Origin: Amycolatopsis sp. DSM 110486
Lineage (GTDB): Bacteria; Actinomycetota; Actinomycetes; Mycobacteriales; Pseudonocardiaceae
Length of the DNA stretch: 64,000 bases
Direction of reading: 5' to 3'
NCBI RefSeq assembly: GCF_019468465.1
Contig: NZ_CP080519.1
Coordinates: 6,999,001 to 7,063,000, forward strand
Shown: positions 11,001 to 20,799 of the stretch, in pieces
Position numbering within the stretch: the first letter of the stretch is position 1
Layout: each line of letters opens with the position of its first letter
The notes under the pieces: model-generated
Seen by the model: the letters and a program-made list of their open reading frames with translations, nothing else
What the model was told of the DNA's origin: nothing
Databases searched by the model: none
Position numbers and translations under genes: made by a program

Positions 11001-14000
11001 GCCGACGCACCCGTGGCGTGCAACTCGATCCCGGTCCAGGCGAAGGGAAGCCGGCCGGTTTCACTGTCCACATCGAACGTTCCGCTCGCGCACACGGCGG
11101 CGTGCAGCGCGGCGTCGAGAAGCGCGGGGTGGAGCAGGAAACCGTCGGGGGTGGCCGGCTCGGGCAGCTTGATCTCCGCCAGCACGTCGTCACCGAGGCG
11201 CCAGGCGGCGGTGAGCCCGCGGAACGCCGGCCCATAGGAGAACCCGGTTTCCGCGAACCGATCGTAGAGCTGCGAAACGTCCACCGGCTCCGCGCCCGAG
11301 GGCGGCCACGCCGCGGGCTCGTCGGTCACGGTGTCGGCGGCGTCGGTGAGCCGGCCACTCGCGTGGCGCGTCCACGGCTCGCCGTCACCGTTGGCCGAGT
11401 GGACGGTGAGGGCCCGGGCGCCGTCGGCGTCGGGGCCGCCGACCCGCACCTGCAGCCGCACGGTCCCGGTCGGCGGGACCACCAGCGGTGTCTCGAGTGT
11501 CAACTCGTCGACGCGCCCGAGGCCGACCTCGCCGGCGCAGTGCAGGGCCAGCTCGACGAACGCCGTGCCCGCCAGGAGGGTGGTGCCGGCGATCGTGTGG
11601 TCGGCCAGCCAGGGGTGCGTCGTCGTGCCGAGCAGACCGGTGAAGACCATTCCCTCGGACTCCGGCAGCGCGACGGCCGCGCCCAGCAGCGGATGCCCGG
11701 CCGGGGTGAGCCCGGCCGCGGCCACGTCCGCGCTGCCGGTCGGCCGGTCGAGCCAGAACCGCTTGCGCTGGAAGGCGTACGTCGGCAGCGAGACGGACCG
11801 GTGGCCTTGCCCGGCGAACACCGCCGCCCAGTCCACCGGCACCCCGTGGGCGTGCAGTGCCGCCAGCGCGCCGAACGCGGTGCGGGTTTCGGGACGCCCG
11901 GACCGCATCGCCGGGACGCGCACCGGGTCTCCGTCCTCGGGCACGAGTGCGCTCAGCACCGCGTCCGGCCCGAGTTCGAGGTAGGCCGTGATGCCCGAGC
12001 CCGCGAGCTCACGCAGCACCGCGTCGAACCTGACGGTGGCCCGCACCTGCCGGACCCAGTAGCCCGGCGTGGCCGCCGTCTCAGGGTCCAGCCGGGTTCC
12101 GGTGACAGCCGACACGATCGGGACCTCCGGCCGGCCGAACTTGAGTCCACTCGCGACGGTCGCGAACTCGGCGAGCATCGGCTCCATGAGCGGCGAGTGG
12201 AACGCGTGGCTGACCTGCAGCCGTTTCGTCTTGCGGCCGCGGGCGGCGAACGCGCCGGCGATTTCGAGCACCGGCTCCTCTTCGCCGGACACGACCACCG
12301 AGGCCGGGCCGTTGACCACGGCCAAGTCGGCTCGGCCGACCAGGTTCTCGAGCAGCGGCCGCACTTCGTCCACGCCGGCTTCGAGCGAGACCATCGCACC
12401 ACCGGCGGGTAGCGCCTGCATCAGGCTGCCCCGCGCCGCGACGAGGACCGCCGCGTCCGGCAGCGAGAGCACCCCGGACACGTGCGCGGCGGAAAGCTCG
12501 CCGACCGAATGGCCGGCCACTACCTCCGGCGCCACGCCCCAGGATTCGAACAGCCGGAACAGCGCGACCTCGAGTGCGAACGTGCTCGCCTGCGTGTAGC
12601 GGGTCTGGCCGAGCAGTGCCGCCTCCGGTGAGCCGTCCGGGGCGGACATCAGGTCACGCAGCGACCGGCCCAGCGGGCCGTCCAGCTCCGCGCAGACCTT
12701 GTCCAGTGCCGCGGCGAACACCGGGAACTCCTGGTACAGAACACTTCCCATGGTGGCCCACTGTGCGCCCTGACCGGTGAACACCATCGCACACCGGCGT
12801 TCGCCGGCCGTCGCGGTGCTGCCGTGGGCGATCGGCCGGTCGTGCTCGATCGCGTCGAGCCCGGCGAGCAGCTCGTCGCGGTCCGCCGCGACGAGCACCG
12901 CGCGGTGGCTCAGGTTTGCGCGTCCGGTGGCGAGGGTGTGGGCGACGTCGCCGAGCTCGAGGTCCGGGTGCGCGCCGAGGTACTCACGAAGACGGTTTGC
13001 CTGAGCCCGCAGGGCTTCCCCTGACCGCGCCGAGAGCGGTACCGGCAGCACCGACGGTGGCGTGGCCTCGGCCACCGGCCGTGTGGGCGTGGGTGGTTGT
13101 TCGAGGATGAGGTGGGCGTTGGTGCCGCTGACGCCGAAACTGCTGACGGCGGCCCGTCGGGTGCCGGTGGCGGGCCAGGGCCTGGCCCGGGTGAGCAGCT
13201 CCACCGTGCCCGCCGACCACTCGATCTTCCGCGACGCCTCGTCGGCGTGCAACGTTGCCGGGAGCACCCCGTGCCGCACCGACTGCGCCATCTTGATCAC
13301 GCCGGCGACTCCTGCGGCGGCTTGCGCGTGCCCGATGTTGGATTTCAACGATCCGAGCAGGAGCGGGGTGGCGCGGTCGCGGCCGTAGGTCGCGAGCAAG
13401 GCGTTCGCTTCGATGGGGTCGCCGAGCGTCGTACCGGTGCCGTGGGCTTCGACAGCGTCCACTTCGGACGGTTCGAGCCCGGCCGCGGCCAGTGCGTCGC
13501 GGATGACGCGTTGTTGGGAGGGGCCGTTGGGTGCGGTGAGTCCGTTGCTGGCGCCGTCTTGGTTGGTGGCGGTGGCTCGGATGAGGGAGTGGGTGGTGTG
13601 GTTGTGGTGGGTGGCGGTGGTGGTGCGGGTGAGGAGGATGAGTGCGGTGCCTTCGGCCCAGCCGGTGCCGTCGGCGTTGTCGGAGAAGGCTTTGCACCGC
13701 CCGTCCGGCGCCAGACCGCGCTGGCGGCTGAAGCCCACGAAGGGCGTCGGGTTGGACATCACGGTCGCGCCGCCTGCGATGGCGTAGTCGCATTCTCCGT
13801 TGCGCAGGGCTTGGATCGCGAGGTGGATGGCGACCAGGGAAGACGAGCAGGCGGTGTCGAGGGTGATCGCGGGGCCTTCGAGCCCGAGCGTGTAGGCGAT
13901 CCGTCCGGACGCGACACTGCCGGACACGCCCGTGCCGATGTAGTCCTCGGTTTCCGGTGAGCCTGGGGCCACCCAGGAGCCGTAGTCGTGGTAGATCACG

Positions 14001-17000
14001 CCGGTGAAGACGCCGGTGCGGGTGCCGCGGAGTGTGTTCGGGTCGATGTTGGCGTGTTCGAGGGTTTCCCAGGCGGTTTCGAGCAGAAGTCGTTGCTGGG
14101 GGTCCATGGCGAGGGCTTCGCGGGGGGAGATGCCGAAGAAGTCGTTGTCGAAATAAGCCGCCTCGTGGAGGAAGCCGCCGTGGCGGACGTAGGTGGTGCC
14201 GGGGTTGTCGGGGTCGGGGTCGTACAGCGCGTCGAGGTCCCAGCCCCGATCCACCGGGAAGGGGGTGATGGCGTCGATCCCTTGGGATACGAGGTCCCAC
14301 AGTTCGTCCGGGTTGGACACTCCGCCGGGCAGGCGGCACGCCATCCCGATGACCGCGATGGGCTCGTCCGCCGGCGCGACCGGGTCCGGGGTCCGCGTTG
14401 TCGTGGTCGCCGCCGCCGCGCGCTCGTCCGGCGTGGCGAGCTGATCGATCAGGTAGTCGGCGAGGACTCGCGCGCTCGGGTAGTCGAAGACCAGGGTGGC
14501 CGGCAGCCGCAGCCCGGTCAGGGTGGTCAGCCGGTTGCGCAGCTCCACCGCCGTGAGGGAGTCGAAACCCGCGTCGCGGAACGCCCGGTTGGGCTGCACC
14601 GACTCCACCGAACCGTGGCCGAGCACGGTCGCGGCATTGGTGCGCACCAGGTCCACGAGCAGCCGGCGCTGTTCCTGGCCGGTCAGCCCGCGCAGCCGGG
14701 CCGGCAGCTCCGGCTCACCGGCCGTTGCCGGCTTCGCGGCCCCGGCGGACGGCCGGACGACGGTACCCACCAGGTCGCGCAGCAGCGGGCCGACGGGGCC
14801 GCTGCGCAGCGCGGCGAAGTCCAGCCCCGCCGGTGCGACGAACGCGAGGTCGGCCGACAGCGCCCGGTCGAACAGGGCCAGGCCCTCGTCGGTCTCGATC
14901 GGGCGGGCGCCGGACCTCTCCAGGCGGGTCACGTCGGCGTCGCTGAGGTGGGCGGTCATCCCGCCGCGTTCGCGCCAGAACCCCCACGCGAGGGACTGGC
15001 CCGGCAGGCCGTGCGCCCGGCGGTGCTGGGCGAGCGCGTCGAGGAACGCGTTGGCGGCCGCGTAGTTGCCCTGTCCCGCGCCGCCCTGGACCCCGGAAAG
15101 GGACGAGAACAGCACGAACGCCGTGAGGTCGAGGTCGCGGGTCAGCTCGTGCAGCACCAGGGCTCCACCGGCCTTCGGCCGCAGCACCCGGGAGATCTGC
15201 TCCTCGGTGAGCGTCTCCACAAGCCCGTCGTCGAGCACCCCGGCCGTGTGGACCACCGCGGACAGCGGGTGCGCCGCGGGGATCGTCGCCAGTGCGGCAG
15301 CGACCCCGTCGCGGTCGGCGACGTCGGCCGCCGCGAACGTGACCGAACAGCCGAGCCCGGCCAGTTCCGCGGCCAGCTCGGCCGCGCCCGGCGCGTCGGC
15401 TCCGCGCCGGCTGAGCAGCAGCAGGTGCCGCACCCCGTGCCGGTCGGCGAGGTGCCGGGCGACCCGGGACCCGAGCATGCCGCTCGCGCCGGTGATCAGC
15501 ACGGTCCCGCCGGCCGGCAGTGGCCGCGGCATCGTCAGCACCACCTTGCCGACCAACCGGGCCTGGCTCAGCGCGCGGAACGCCTCCCGCCCGCGGCGCA
15601 CGTCCCACGTGGTGATCGGCGGCGGGGTCAGTACGCCTTGCTCGAAGAGCGCGAGGATCTCCCGCAGCATCTCCTGTGTGCGTTCCGGCCCCGCCTCCAG
15701 CACGTCGTAGGCCTGGTACCGCACGCCGGGATGCCGCTCGGCGACCTCGGCCGGGTCCCGCCGGTCGGTTTTGCCCATCTCCAGGAACCGTCCGCCCCGG
15801 GGCAGCAGGCGTAGCCCGGCGTCGACGAACTCGTCGGCCAGGCAGTCGAGCACCAGGTCGATCCCCTCGCCGCCGGTCACGGCGAGGAACTCGGGCTCGA
15901 AATCCAGGGTCCGGGAGTTGGCTATGTGCGTGTCGGCGAAGCCGTTGGCGCGCAGGGTGTCCCACTTGCCCGTGCTGGCGGTGCCGAACACCTCGGCCCC
16001 CAGGTGCCGGGCGAGCTGCGTCGCGGCGACACCGACGCCGCCGGCGGCCGCGTGCACCAGCACCGACTCGCCCGCGCGCAGTCCGCCGAGATCGACCAGG
16101 CCGTAGTAGGCCGTGAGGTAGATGACCGGCACGGCGGCGGCGAGCTCGAAACTCCATTCCTCGGGCATGCGGACCAGCCAGCGCTGGTCGGACGTGGCGA
16201 TCGGGCCGAACGCACGGGCGCACAACCCCATCACGCGGTCTCCGGGGACGAGGTCGGTCACCTCGGAGCCGACGTCGAGGACCACGCCCGAGACCTCACC
16301 GCCCAGGTTCGCCATCCCGGGGACGAGGTCGAGGGCGACGACCACGTCGCGGAAATTCAGCCCGGCGGCGCGCACGGAGATCCGGACCTCGCCGGGTCCG
16401 AGCGGCTCGGTCGCTTCGGGGGTGGGGACCAGCTGCAGGTTCTCGAGGGTGCCGTGGCCGGTGCTGTCGAGGCGCCAGGCGGGTGCGTCCACGGGCGGGA
16501 GCAGGGCGCCGTGCCCGGACAGCGGTGCGAGCCGAGGAGTCAGCAGCTCGCCGGCGCGGATCGCGAGGGTCGGCTCGGCCGTGGCAACCGCGGCCGGGAC
16601 GAGCGCGGCCGATCGTTCGTCGGCGTCGAGGTCCACCAGCACGAACCGGTCCGGGTTCTCGTTCTGGGCCGACCGCAGCAGGCCCAGCGCTGCCGCGGCG
16701 CCCAGGTCGGTGACGTCCTCGGAGTCCGAACAGGACAGTGCGCCGCGCGTGACGACGACCAGCCGGCGGCCCGCGGCCTCCGGGGCGATGAGCCACGCGC
16801 GCACCAGTTCCGCGGCTCGAGCCAACGCGCCGGCGAGATCCGGGTCATCGTCGGTGGTGAAGCAGCGCACCACCGCGGCGCCGTCGTCCGGCAGCGCCGC
16901 GAGGTCGGGGACAGCCGGCAGCCCGAGACCGAACGGGTCGGTGCCCCAGAGCGCACACCCGGCCCCGCCGGTGACCGGGACGGGCCGCCAGTCGAGGTGG

Positions 17001-20000
17001 AGGAGGTCATTGTCCGAAGTGGACGGTGGCGGCGGGACGGCAGCACCGCCGGCGGGCAGTGGCCGCAGCGTCAGCTCGGCGACGGACGCCACCGGTGCGC
17101 CGGCGTCGTCGAACACGTCGAGAGCCACGGCCTCTTCGCCGGTGCGCGTCAGCCGGACCCGGACGGAAGTCGCGCCGCTCGCGTGCAGCGTCGCCCCGGC
17201 CCAGCTGAAGGGCAGCCGGACCACGCGCTGCCCGCCCGCGGGTGCGCCGAGGGCCATGACGTGCAGGCCGGCGTCGAGCAGGGCCGGGTGGATGCCGAAC
17301 CCGTCGGGCCGGGCGGGCTCGGGGAGGCGCACTTCGGCGAACAAGTCGGTCCCGAGCCGCCACGCGCGGTGCAGGCCCTGGAAAGCCGGCCCGTACCGCA
17401 GCCCGGATCCGGCGAGATCCGCGTACACGTCGGTTGTGCCGATCTCCTCGGCGCCCGGCGGCGGCCACGTGCCGAGGGCGGCGACGTGCTGCGCGGGCCG
17501 CTCGGCCAGCGTGCCGGTGGCGTGCAGGTCCCACGTGTGCCCGTCCCGCGACGAGTGCACGCCGAGGGGGCTGCGGCCGTCGGCACCAGCAGTGCCGACG
17601 CGGATCTGCACCTGCACCGGTGAGTCGTCGGCGGGCAGGACCAGCGGCCGGCGCAGCGTGAGCTCCTCGACGCAGGACCGGCCGACCTGGTCGCCCGCTC
17701 GCACTGCCAGCTCCACGAAAGCCGTGCCCGGCAGCAAAGTCGATCCGGCGACCTCGTGGTCGGCAAGCCAGGGCTGGTCTTTGCGCGAGAGCCGTCCGGT
17801 GAGCAAGAGGCCGTCTCCGTCGGCGAGCGTCACGCTCGCGCCGAGCAGCGGGTGCCCGGCCGGCAGAAGACCGGCCGAGGCCGGGTCGCCGGTCGTCGGC
17901 AGCTGCTCCAGCCAGTAGCGCGTGCGTTGGAACGCGTACGTCGGCAGCTGCACCATGGTGGTGCCGGAACCGGCGAACAGCGCGGGCCAGTCCACCGTCG
18001 CGCCGCGGACCCACATCTCGGCCACGGAACGGAGGAACCGTGCCGGACCGCCTTCGCCGCGGCGGAGCGTGCCGGTCACCGCGGCGTCCGCGTCGGCGGC
18101 GTCGAGGATCTGCTGCACCACCGGCACGAGCACGGGGTGGGGGCTGACCTCCACGAACACTCCGAGTCCCTGGTCGAGCGCGGCGGTCGTCGCCCGCGTG
18201 AACTCGACCGGCTCGTGCAGGTTGCGGTACCAATACTCGGCGTCGAGCCCGCTGGTGTCGAACACCGCTCCGGTGACCGCCGAGACGAACGGCAGCTCCG
18301 AGCGGCGGGGCGTGATTTCCGCCAGCTCCGCCAGAAGCCGTTCGCGGACCACGGAAACCTGCGGGCAGTGCGACGCGTAGCCGATGGCGAGGCGGCGAGC
18401 GCGCACCCCGGCCGCCTCGCAGGTCGCGACGATCGCGTCCAGCGCGTCGAGGTCACCCGACACCGCGGTGGACGACGGTCCGTTCACCACCGCGACCGCG
18501 AGCTTGTCCGGGTACTCCGCCACGAGCTCCCGCACCTGCTCCACCGGCAAGGGGATCGACACCATGTCACCGCGGCCGGCCATCAGCTCGCCGATGGCCT
18601 TGCTCCGCAGCGCGACGACCTTCGCCGCGTCGGCGAGGCTGAGCGCTCCGCACACGTACGCCGCGGCGATCTCGCCCTGCGAGTGTCCCACCACCATCGC
18701 CGGGTGCACGCCGGCCGCCTGCCACTGCGCCGCCAGCGCGACGATCACCGCGAACAGGAGCGGCTGCACCACGTCCACCCGGGTGAGTTCCGGGGCGCCC
18801 GGTTCCTCGCGCAGAACGGCGGTCGGCGACCAGTCGACGTACGGCGCCAAGGCCGCTTCGCAGTCGCGGAAAGCGGCGCGGAAGACCGGTGCCGAGTCGA
18901 GCAGCTCCACGGCCATCCCGGCCCACTGCGAGCCCTGGCCGGGGAAGACGAACACCACCCGGGGGTCGGGAACGACGCTCCCGGCGACCGTGCTCGCGGG
19001 GAGCCCGTCCGCGCCGCTCTCGGCGAGCGCGGCCAACGCGGGGTCGGCCGCGGCGGGATCGAGGACGACGGCCCGGTGGTCGAGGTGGGCGCGTCCGGTC
19101 GCGAGGGTGCGGGCGACGTCGCCGGGCGGGAGATCGGGGTGTCCGGCCAGGTGGTCGCGCAGCCTGGCGGCCTGGGCGCGCAGGGCGGTGCCGGTGTGGG
19201 CGGACAGGACCCACGGCAGGGTCGCCGCGCCGAGCGGCCGTTCGCGGTCGTCTGCGGCGGGTTCGGGCGTGGGTGGTTGTTCGAGGACGAGGTGGGCGTT
19301 GGTGCCGCTGACGCCGAAGCTGCTGATGGCGGCGCGTCTGGTCGTGGTGGTGGGCCACGGCCGGGGTTCGGTGAGCAGGGCGAGGTGGTGGTGGGGCCAG
19401 TTCTCGGTGGTGCTGGGTGTGGTGTGGAGGGTCGGCGGGAGAGTGTCCTGGTGGAGGGCGGCCGTCATCTTGATGAGGGCCGCGGCGCCGGCGGCGGCTT
19501 GGGTGTGCCCGATGTTGGATTTGAGCGTGCCGAGGTAGAGGGGAGTGGTGCGGTCGGGTCCGTAGGTGTTGTGCAGGGCTTGGGCTTCGATGGGGTCGCC
19601 GAGGGTGGTGCCAGTGCCGTGCGCTTCGACGACGTGGATGTCGTGGGGGGTGAGGTGGGCGTTGGCGAGGGCTTGGGTGATGACGCGTTGTTGGGAGGGG
19701 CCGTTGGGTGCGGTGAGTCCGTTGCTGGCGCCGTCTTGGTTGGTGGCGGTGGCTCGGATGAGGGAGTGGGTGGTGTGGTTGTGGTGGGTGGCGGTGGTGG
19801 TGCGGGTGAGGAGGATGAGTGCGGTGCCTTCGGCCCAGCCGGTGCCGTCGGCGTTGTCGGAGAAGGCTTTGCACCGCCCGTCGGGTGCCAGACCCCGTTG
19901 GCGTCCCTGTTCGACGAACGTCGTGGGCGTCGCCATCACGGTCGCGCCGCCTGCGATGGCGTAGTCGCATTCTCCGTTGCGCAGCGCCTGGATCGCCAGG

Positions 20001-20644
20001 TGGATCGCGACCAAGGAGGACGAGCAGGCGGTGTCGAGCGTGATCGCGGGGCCTTCCAACCCGAGCGTGTAGGCGATCCGTCCGGACGCGACACTGCCGG
20101 CCATGCCGGTGGCCAGGAACCCCTCGACCTCGTCCGGCAGCCGGGACCGCTCACCACCCGCGTAGTCGTGGTACATGACGCCGGTGAAGACGCCGGTGCG
20201 GGTGCCGCGGAGTGTGTTCGGGTCGATGTTGGCGTGTTCGAGGGTTTCCCAGGCGGTTTCGAGCAGAAGTCGTTGCTGGGGGTCCATGGCGAGGGCTTCG
20301 CGGGGGGAGATCCCGAAGAAGTCGTTGTCGAAGTAGGCGGCGTTGTGGAGGAAACCGCCGTGGCGGACGTAGGTCGTACGGGGGTTGTCGGGGTCGGGGT
20401 CATACAGCGCGTCGAGGTCCCAGCCGCGGTCGGTGGGGAAGGGGGTGATGGCGTCGACGCCTTGGGATACGAGGGTCCACAGTTCGTCCGGGTTGGACAC
20501 TCCGCCGGGCAGGCGGCAGCCCATGCCGATGACCGCGATCGGCTCGACGGCGTCGTCCTCGAGCTTCTTGATCCTGCGGTTCGCCTGCCGCAAGTCCGAA
20601 GTCATCCGCCGGAGATAGTCGACGAGCTGCGATTCCTCGGTCAA
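8036..20644 (-). CDS. Type I PKS, two fully reducing modules
   Basis: Two KS-AT-DH-ER-KR-ACP modules of about 2000 residues each. Module A (nt ~20590-14430): KS Cys ~20027, AT with GHSQGE and YASH (methylmalonyl-type), DH His ~17757, ER with Val in DLVPG (2R-type), KR with LDD (B-type), ACP GFDSL. Module B (nt ~14380-8270): KS Cys ~13848, AT with GHSVGE and HAFH (malonyl-type), DH HTIAGTTLLAG with Ala in place of the usual motif Pro, ER, KR with LHD, ACP GFDSL. The N-terminal coiled coil (EESQLVDYLRRMTSDLRQA) and the C-terminal tail (SNDELFSMIDNDF) are docking domains, so this protein is internal in the line. The frame is open to GTG 20713 and a second GTG lies at 20659. I chose TTG 20644 because GAAGGG sits 7 nt before it and the docking helix begins there. 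Confidence 0.92.
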   Translation of the reverse strand: MTEESQLVDYLRRMTSDLRQANRRIKKLEDDAVEPIAVIGMGCRLPGGVSNPDELWTLVSQGVDAITPFPTDRGWDLDALYDPDPDNPRTTYVRHGGFLHNAAYFDNDFFGISPREALAMDPQQRLLLETAWETLEHANIDPNTLRGTRTGVFTGVMYHDYAGGERSRLPDEVEGFLATGMAGSVASGRIAYTLGLEGPAITLDTACSSSLVAIHLAIQALRNGECDYAIAGGATVMATPTTFVEQGRQRGLAPDGRCKAFSDNADGTGWAEGTALILLTRTTTATHHNHTTHSLIRATATNQDGASNGLTAPNGPSQQRVITQALANAHLTPHDIHVVEAHGTGTTLGDPIEAQALHNTYGPDRTTPLYLGTLKSNIGHTQAAAGAAALIKMTAALHQDTLPPTLHTTPSTTENWPHHHLALLTEPRPWPTTTTRRAAISSFGVSGTNAHLVLEQPPTPEPAADDRERPLGAATLPWVLSAHTGTALRAQAARLRDHLAGHPDLPPGDVARTLATGRAHLDHRAVVLDPAAADPALAALAESGADGLPASTVAGSVVPDPRVVFVFPGQGSQWAGMAVELLDSAPVFRAAFRDCEAALAPYVDWSPTAVLREEPGAPELTRVDVVQPLLFAVIVALAAQWQAAGVHPAMVVGHSQGEIAAAYVCGALSLADAAKVVALRSKAIGELMAGRGDMVSIPLPVEQVRELVAEYPDKLAVAVVNGPSSTAVSGDLDALDAIVATCEAAGVRARRLAIGYASHCPQVSVVRERLLAELAEITPRRSELPFVSAVTGAVFDTSGLDAEYWYRNLHEPVEFTRATTAALDQGLGVFVEVSPHPVLVPVVQQILDAADADAAVTGTLRRGEGGPARFLRSVAEMWVRGATVDWPALFAGSGTTMVQLPTYAFQRTRYWLEQLPTTGDPASAGLLPAGHPLLGASVTLADGDGLLLTGRLSRKDQPWLADHEVAGSTLLPGTAFVELAVRAGDQVGRSCVEELTLRRPLVLPADDSPVQVQIRVGTAGADGRSPLGVHSSRDGHTWDLHATGTLAERPAQHVAALGTWPPPGAEEIGTTDVYADLAGSGLRYGPAFQGLHRAWRLGTDLFAEVRLPEPARPDGFGIHPALLDAGLHVMALGAPAGGQRVVRLPFSWAGATLHASGATSVRVRLTRTGEEAVALDVFDDAGAPVASVAELTLRPLPAGGAAVPPPPSTSDNDLLHLDWRPVPVTGGAGCALWGTDPFGLGLPAVPDLAALPDDGAAVVRCFTTDDDPDLAGALARAAELVRAWLIAPEAAGRRLVVVTRGALSCSDSEDVTDLGAAAALGLLRSAQNENPDRFVLVDLDADERSAALVPAAVATAEPTLAIRAGELLTPRLAPLSGHGALLPPVDAPAWRLDSTGHGTLENLQLVPTPEATEPLGPGEVRISVRAAGLNFRDVVVALDLVPGMANLGGEVSGVVLDVGSEVTDLVPGDRVMGLCARAFGPIATSDQRWLVRMPEEWSFELAAAVPVIYLTAYYGLVDLGGLRAGESVLVHAAAGGVGVAATQLARHLGAEVFGTASTGKWDTLRANGFADTHIANSRTLDFEPEFLAVTGGEGIDLVLDCLADEFVDAGLRLLPRGGRFLEMGKTDRRDPAEVAERHPGVRYQAYDVLEAGPERTQEMLREILALFEQGVLTPPPITTWDVRRGREAFRALSQARLVGKVVLTMPRPLPAGGTVLITGASGMLGSRVARHLADRHGVRHLLLLSRRGADAPGAAELAAELAGLGCSVTFAAADVADRDGVAAALATIPAAHPLSAVVHTAGVLDDGLVETLTEEQISRVLRPKAGGALVLHELTRDLDLTAFVLFSSLSGVQGGAGQGNYAAANAFLDALAQHRRAHGLPGQSLAWGFWRERGGMTAHLSDADVTRLERSGARPIETDEGLALFDRALSADLAFVAPAGLDFAALRSGPVGPLLRDLVGTVVRPSAGAAKPATAGEPELPARLRGLTGQEQRRLLVDLVRTNAATVLGHGSVESVQPNRAFRDAGFDSLTAVELRNRLTTLTGLRLPATLVFDYPSARVLADYLIDQLATPDERAAAATTTTRTPDPVAPADEPIAVIGMACRLPGGVSNPDELWDLVSQGIDAITPFPVDRGWDLDALYDPDPDNPGTTYVRHGGFLHEAAYFDNDFFGISPREALAMDPQQRLLLETAWETLEHANIDPNTLRGTRTGVFTGVIYHDYGSWVAPGSPETEDYIGTGVSGSVASGRIAYTLGLEGPAITLDTACSSSLVAIHLAIQALRNGECDYAIAGGATVMSNPTPFVGFSRQRGLAPDGRCKAFSDNADGTGWAEGTALILLTRTTTATHHNHTTHSLIRATATNQDGASNGLTAPNGPSQQRVIRDALAAAGLEPSEVDAVEAHGTGTTLGDPIEANALLATYGRDRATPLLLGSLKSNIGHAQAAAGVAGVIKMAQSVRHGVLPATLHADEASRKIEWSAGTVELLTRARPWPATGTRRAAVSSFGVSGTNAHLILEQPPTPTRPVAEATPPSVLPVPLSARSGEALRAQANRLREYLGAHPDLELGDVAHTLATGRANLSHRAVLVAADRDELLAGLDAIEHDRPIAHGSTATAGERRCAMVFTGQGAQWATMGSVLYQEFPVFAAALDKVCAELDGPLGRSLRDLMSAPDGSPEAALLGQTRYTQASTFALEVALFRLFESWGVAPEVVAGHSVGELSAAHVSGVLSLPDAAVLVAARGSLMQALPAGGAMVSLEAGVDEVRPLLENLVGRADLAVVNGPASVVVSGEEEPVLEIAGAFAARGRKTKRLQVSHAFHSPLMEPMLAEFATVASGLKFGRPEVPIVSAVTGTRLDPETAATPGYWVRQVRATVRFDAVLRELAGSGITAYLELGPDAVLSALVPEDGDPVRVPAMRSGRPETRTAFGALAALHAHGVPVDWAAVFAGQGHRSVSLPTYAFQRKRFWLDRPTGSADVAAAGLTPAGHPLLGAAVALPESEGMVFTGLLGTTTHPWLADHTIAGTTLLAGTAFVELALHCAGEVGLGRVDELTLETPLVVPPTGTVRLQVRVGGPDADGARALTVHSANGDGEPWTRHASGRLTDAADTVTDEPAAWPPSGAEPVDVSQLYDRFAETGFSYGPAFRGLTAAWRLGDDVLAEIKLPEPATPDGFLLHPALLDAALHAAVCASGTFDVDSETGRLPFAWTGIELHATGASAVRVRLTPTGPDSFSLRLADPAGLPVATVGSLVLREVVAEAAPDRSLDSLYRLEWPVTEPDAVAGTRAWAALGDSAVLAEAGLGAQSYSDLAALRTALDAGTPAPDFVLAALAALGPDEPATTLDQVLSLAQEWTAGEEFAAARLVVLTRRTQAVDDSEDVLDLGGAAAWGLLRSAQTEHPDRIVLVDVDDDPASLLLLPRVAGHDQVAVRRGEARVPRLALASTGEALIPPAGTSWRLDTTGTDTVDGLRLLPVSDVERPLEPHEIRLDVRAAGVNFRDVVTTLGLVPSQAGIGGEAAGVVLEVGAEVTGLEVGDRVFGVVPGSFGPRAIVDRRFVARVPEGWGWADAASVPIAYLTAYLGLVELAKIGPGSTVLIHAAAGGVGTAAVQIAHHLGATVFATASPGKHAAVIAAGVPAERLFNSRTLDFEQQVSAATEGRGADLVLNCLSGEFTDAGLRLTASGGDFLELGKTDLRDPEDVHSRFPGIRYRAYDLRDITPEHTHTLLTHLTHHFTRHALTPPPVTTYDIRRARTAFRHLSQATLVGKAVLTIPTAGLLSGTVVITGGTGTLGSLLARHLATHHHTPHLHLVSRRGATAPGAAALKQDLESQGTTVTITAADITDPHTLTHLLDTTPHLSAVIHAAATLHDAPLHGQTPTTLATTHTKIAPARTIHQHKPAIPLITFSSAAGMFGAAGQANYAAANAFLDAMAVHRRARGLPSLSLAWGAWDSESSLTAGLSEADRQRMARGGVRPLSPEDGLALFDAALRTDSALLAPIRLDPAALRTQAGNGALPPLLANLVRSGPRRASGGETTADGPALVARLSGLTAADQHRELIEVVVSEVATVLGHGSASGVDRQRSFRELGFDSLAAVELRNRLTTLTGLRLPTTLVFDHPTPAELATHLLTELAPESASPVDAALAGLDGLGALLTSIGNDDQGRGEVSRRLQSLLTLWNGRGETHDDTDLDAASNDELFSMIDNDFRLS
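13502..13705. repeat. 204-bp identical repeat inside KS domain, copy 1
   Basis: Read base by base, 13502-13705 matches 19679-19882 without a difference. Both copies encode the same part of a ketosynthase, from the TRTTTATHHNHTTH stretch through NQDGASNG. A second identical block of 134 bp (13998-14131 and 20178-20311) lies further along the same KS pair, with near-identity beyond. Confidence 0.85.
19679..19882. repeat. 204-bp identical repeat inside KS domain, copy 2
   Basis: Partner of 13502-13705, offset 6177 bp. It is the homologous segment in the KS of the first module of the same protein. Identity at third codon positions points to recent duplication or gene conversion. Confidence 0.85.
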
Positions 20645-20799
20645 CTGCGTGCCCTTCACTGGCTGGGGTAACAGGGGAAGCGCTGCGCACAGGGCACGGC
20701 GCGTTCGGCTCACCGGGCCTTGACCGCCGGCGGGGCATCGGGCGCGTCAGCGCGCTCTGCCGCGGCCTTCAGTCAAGCGAGTCCGATCAGGCAGCTGGA

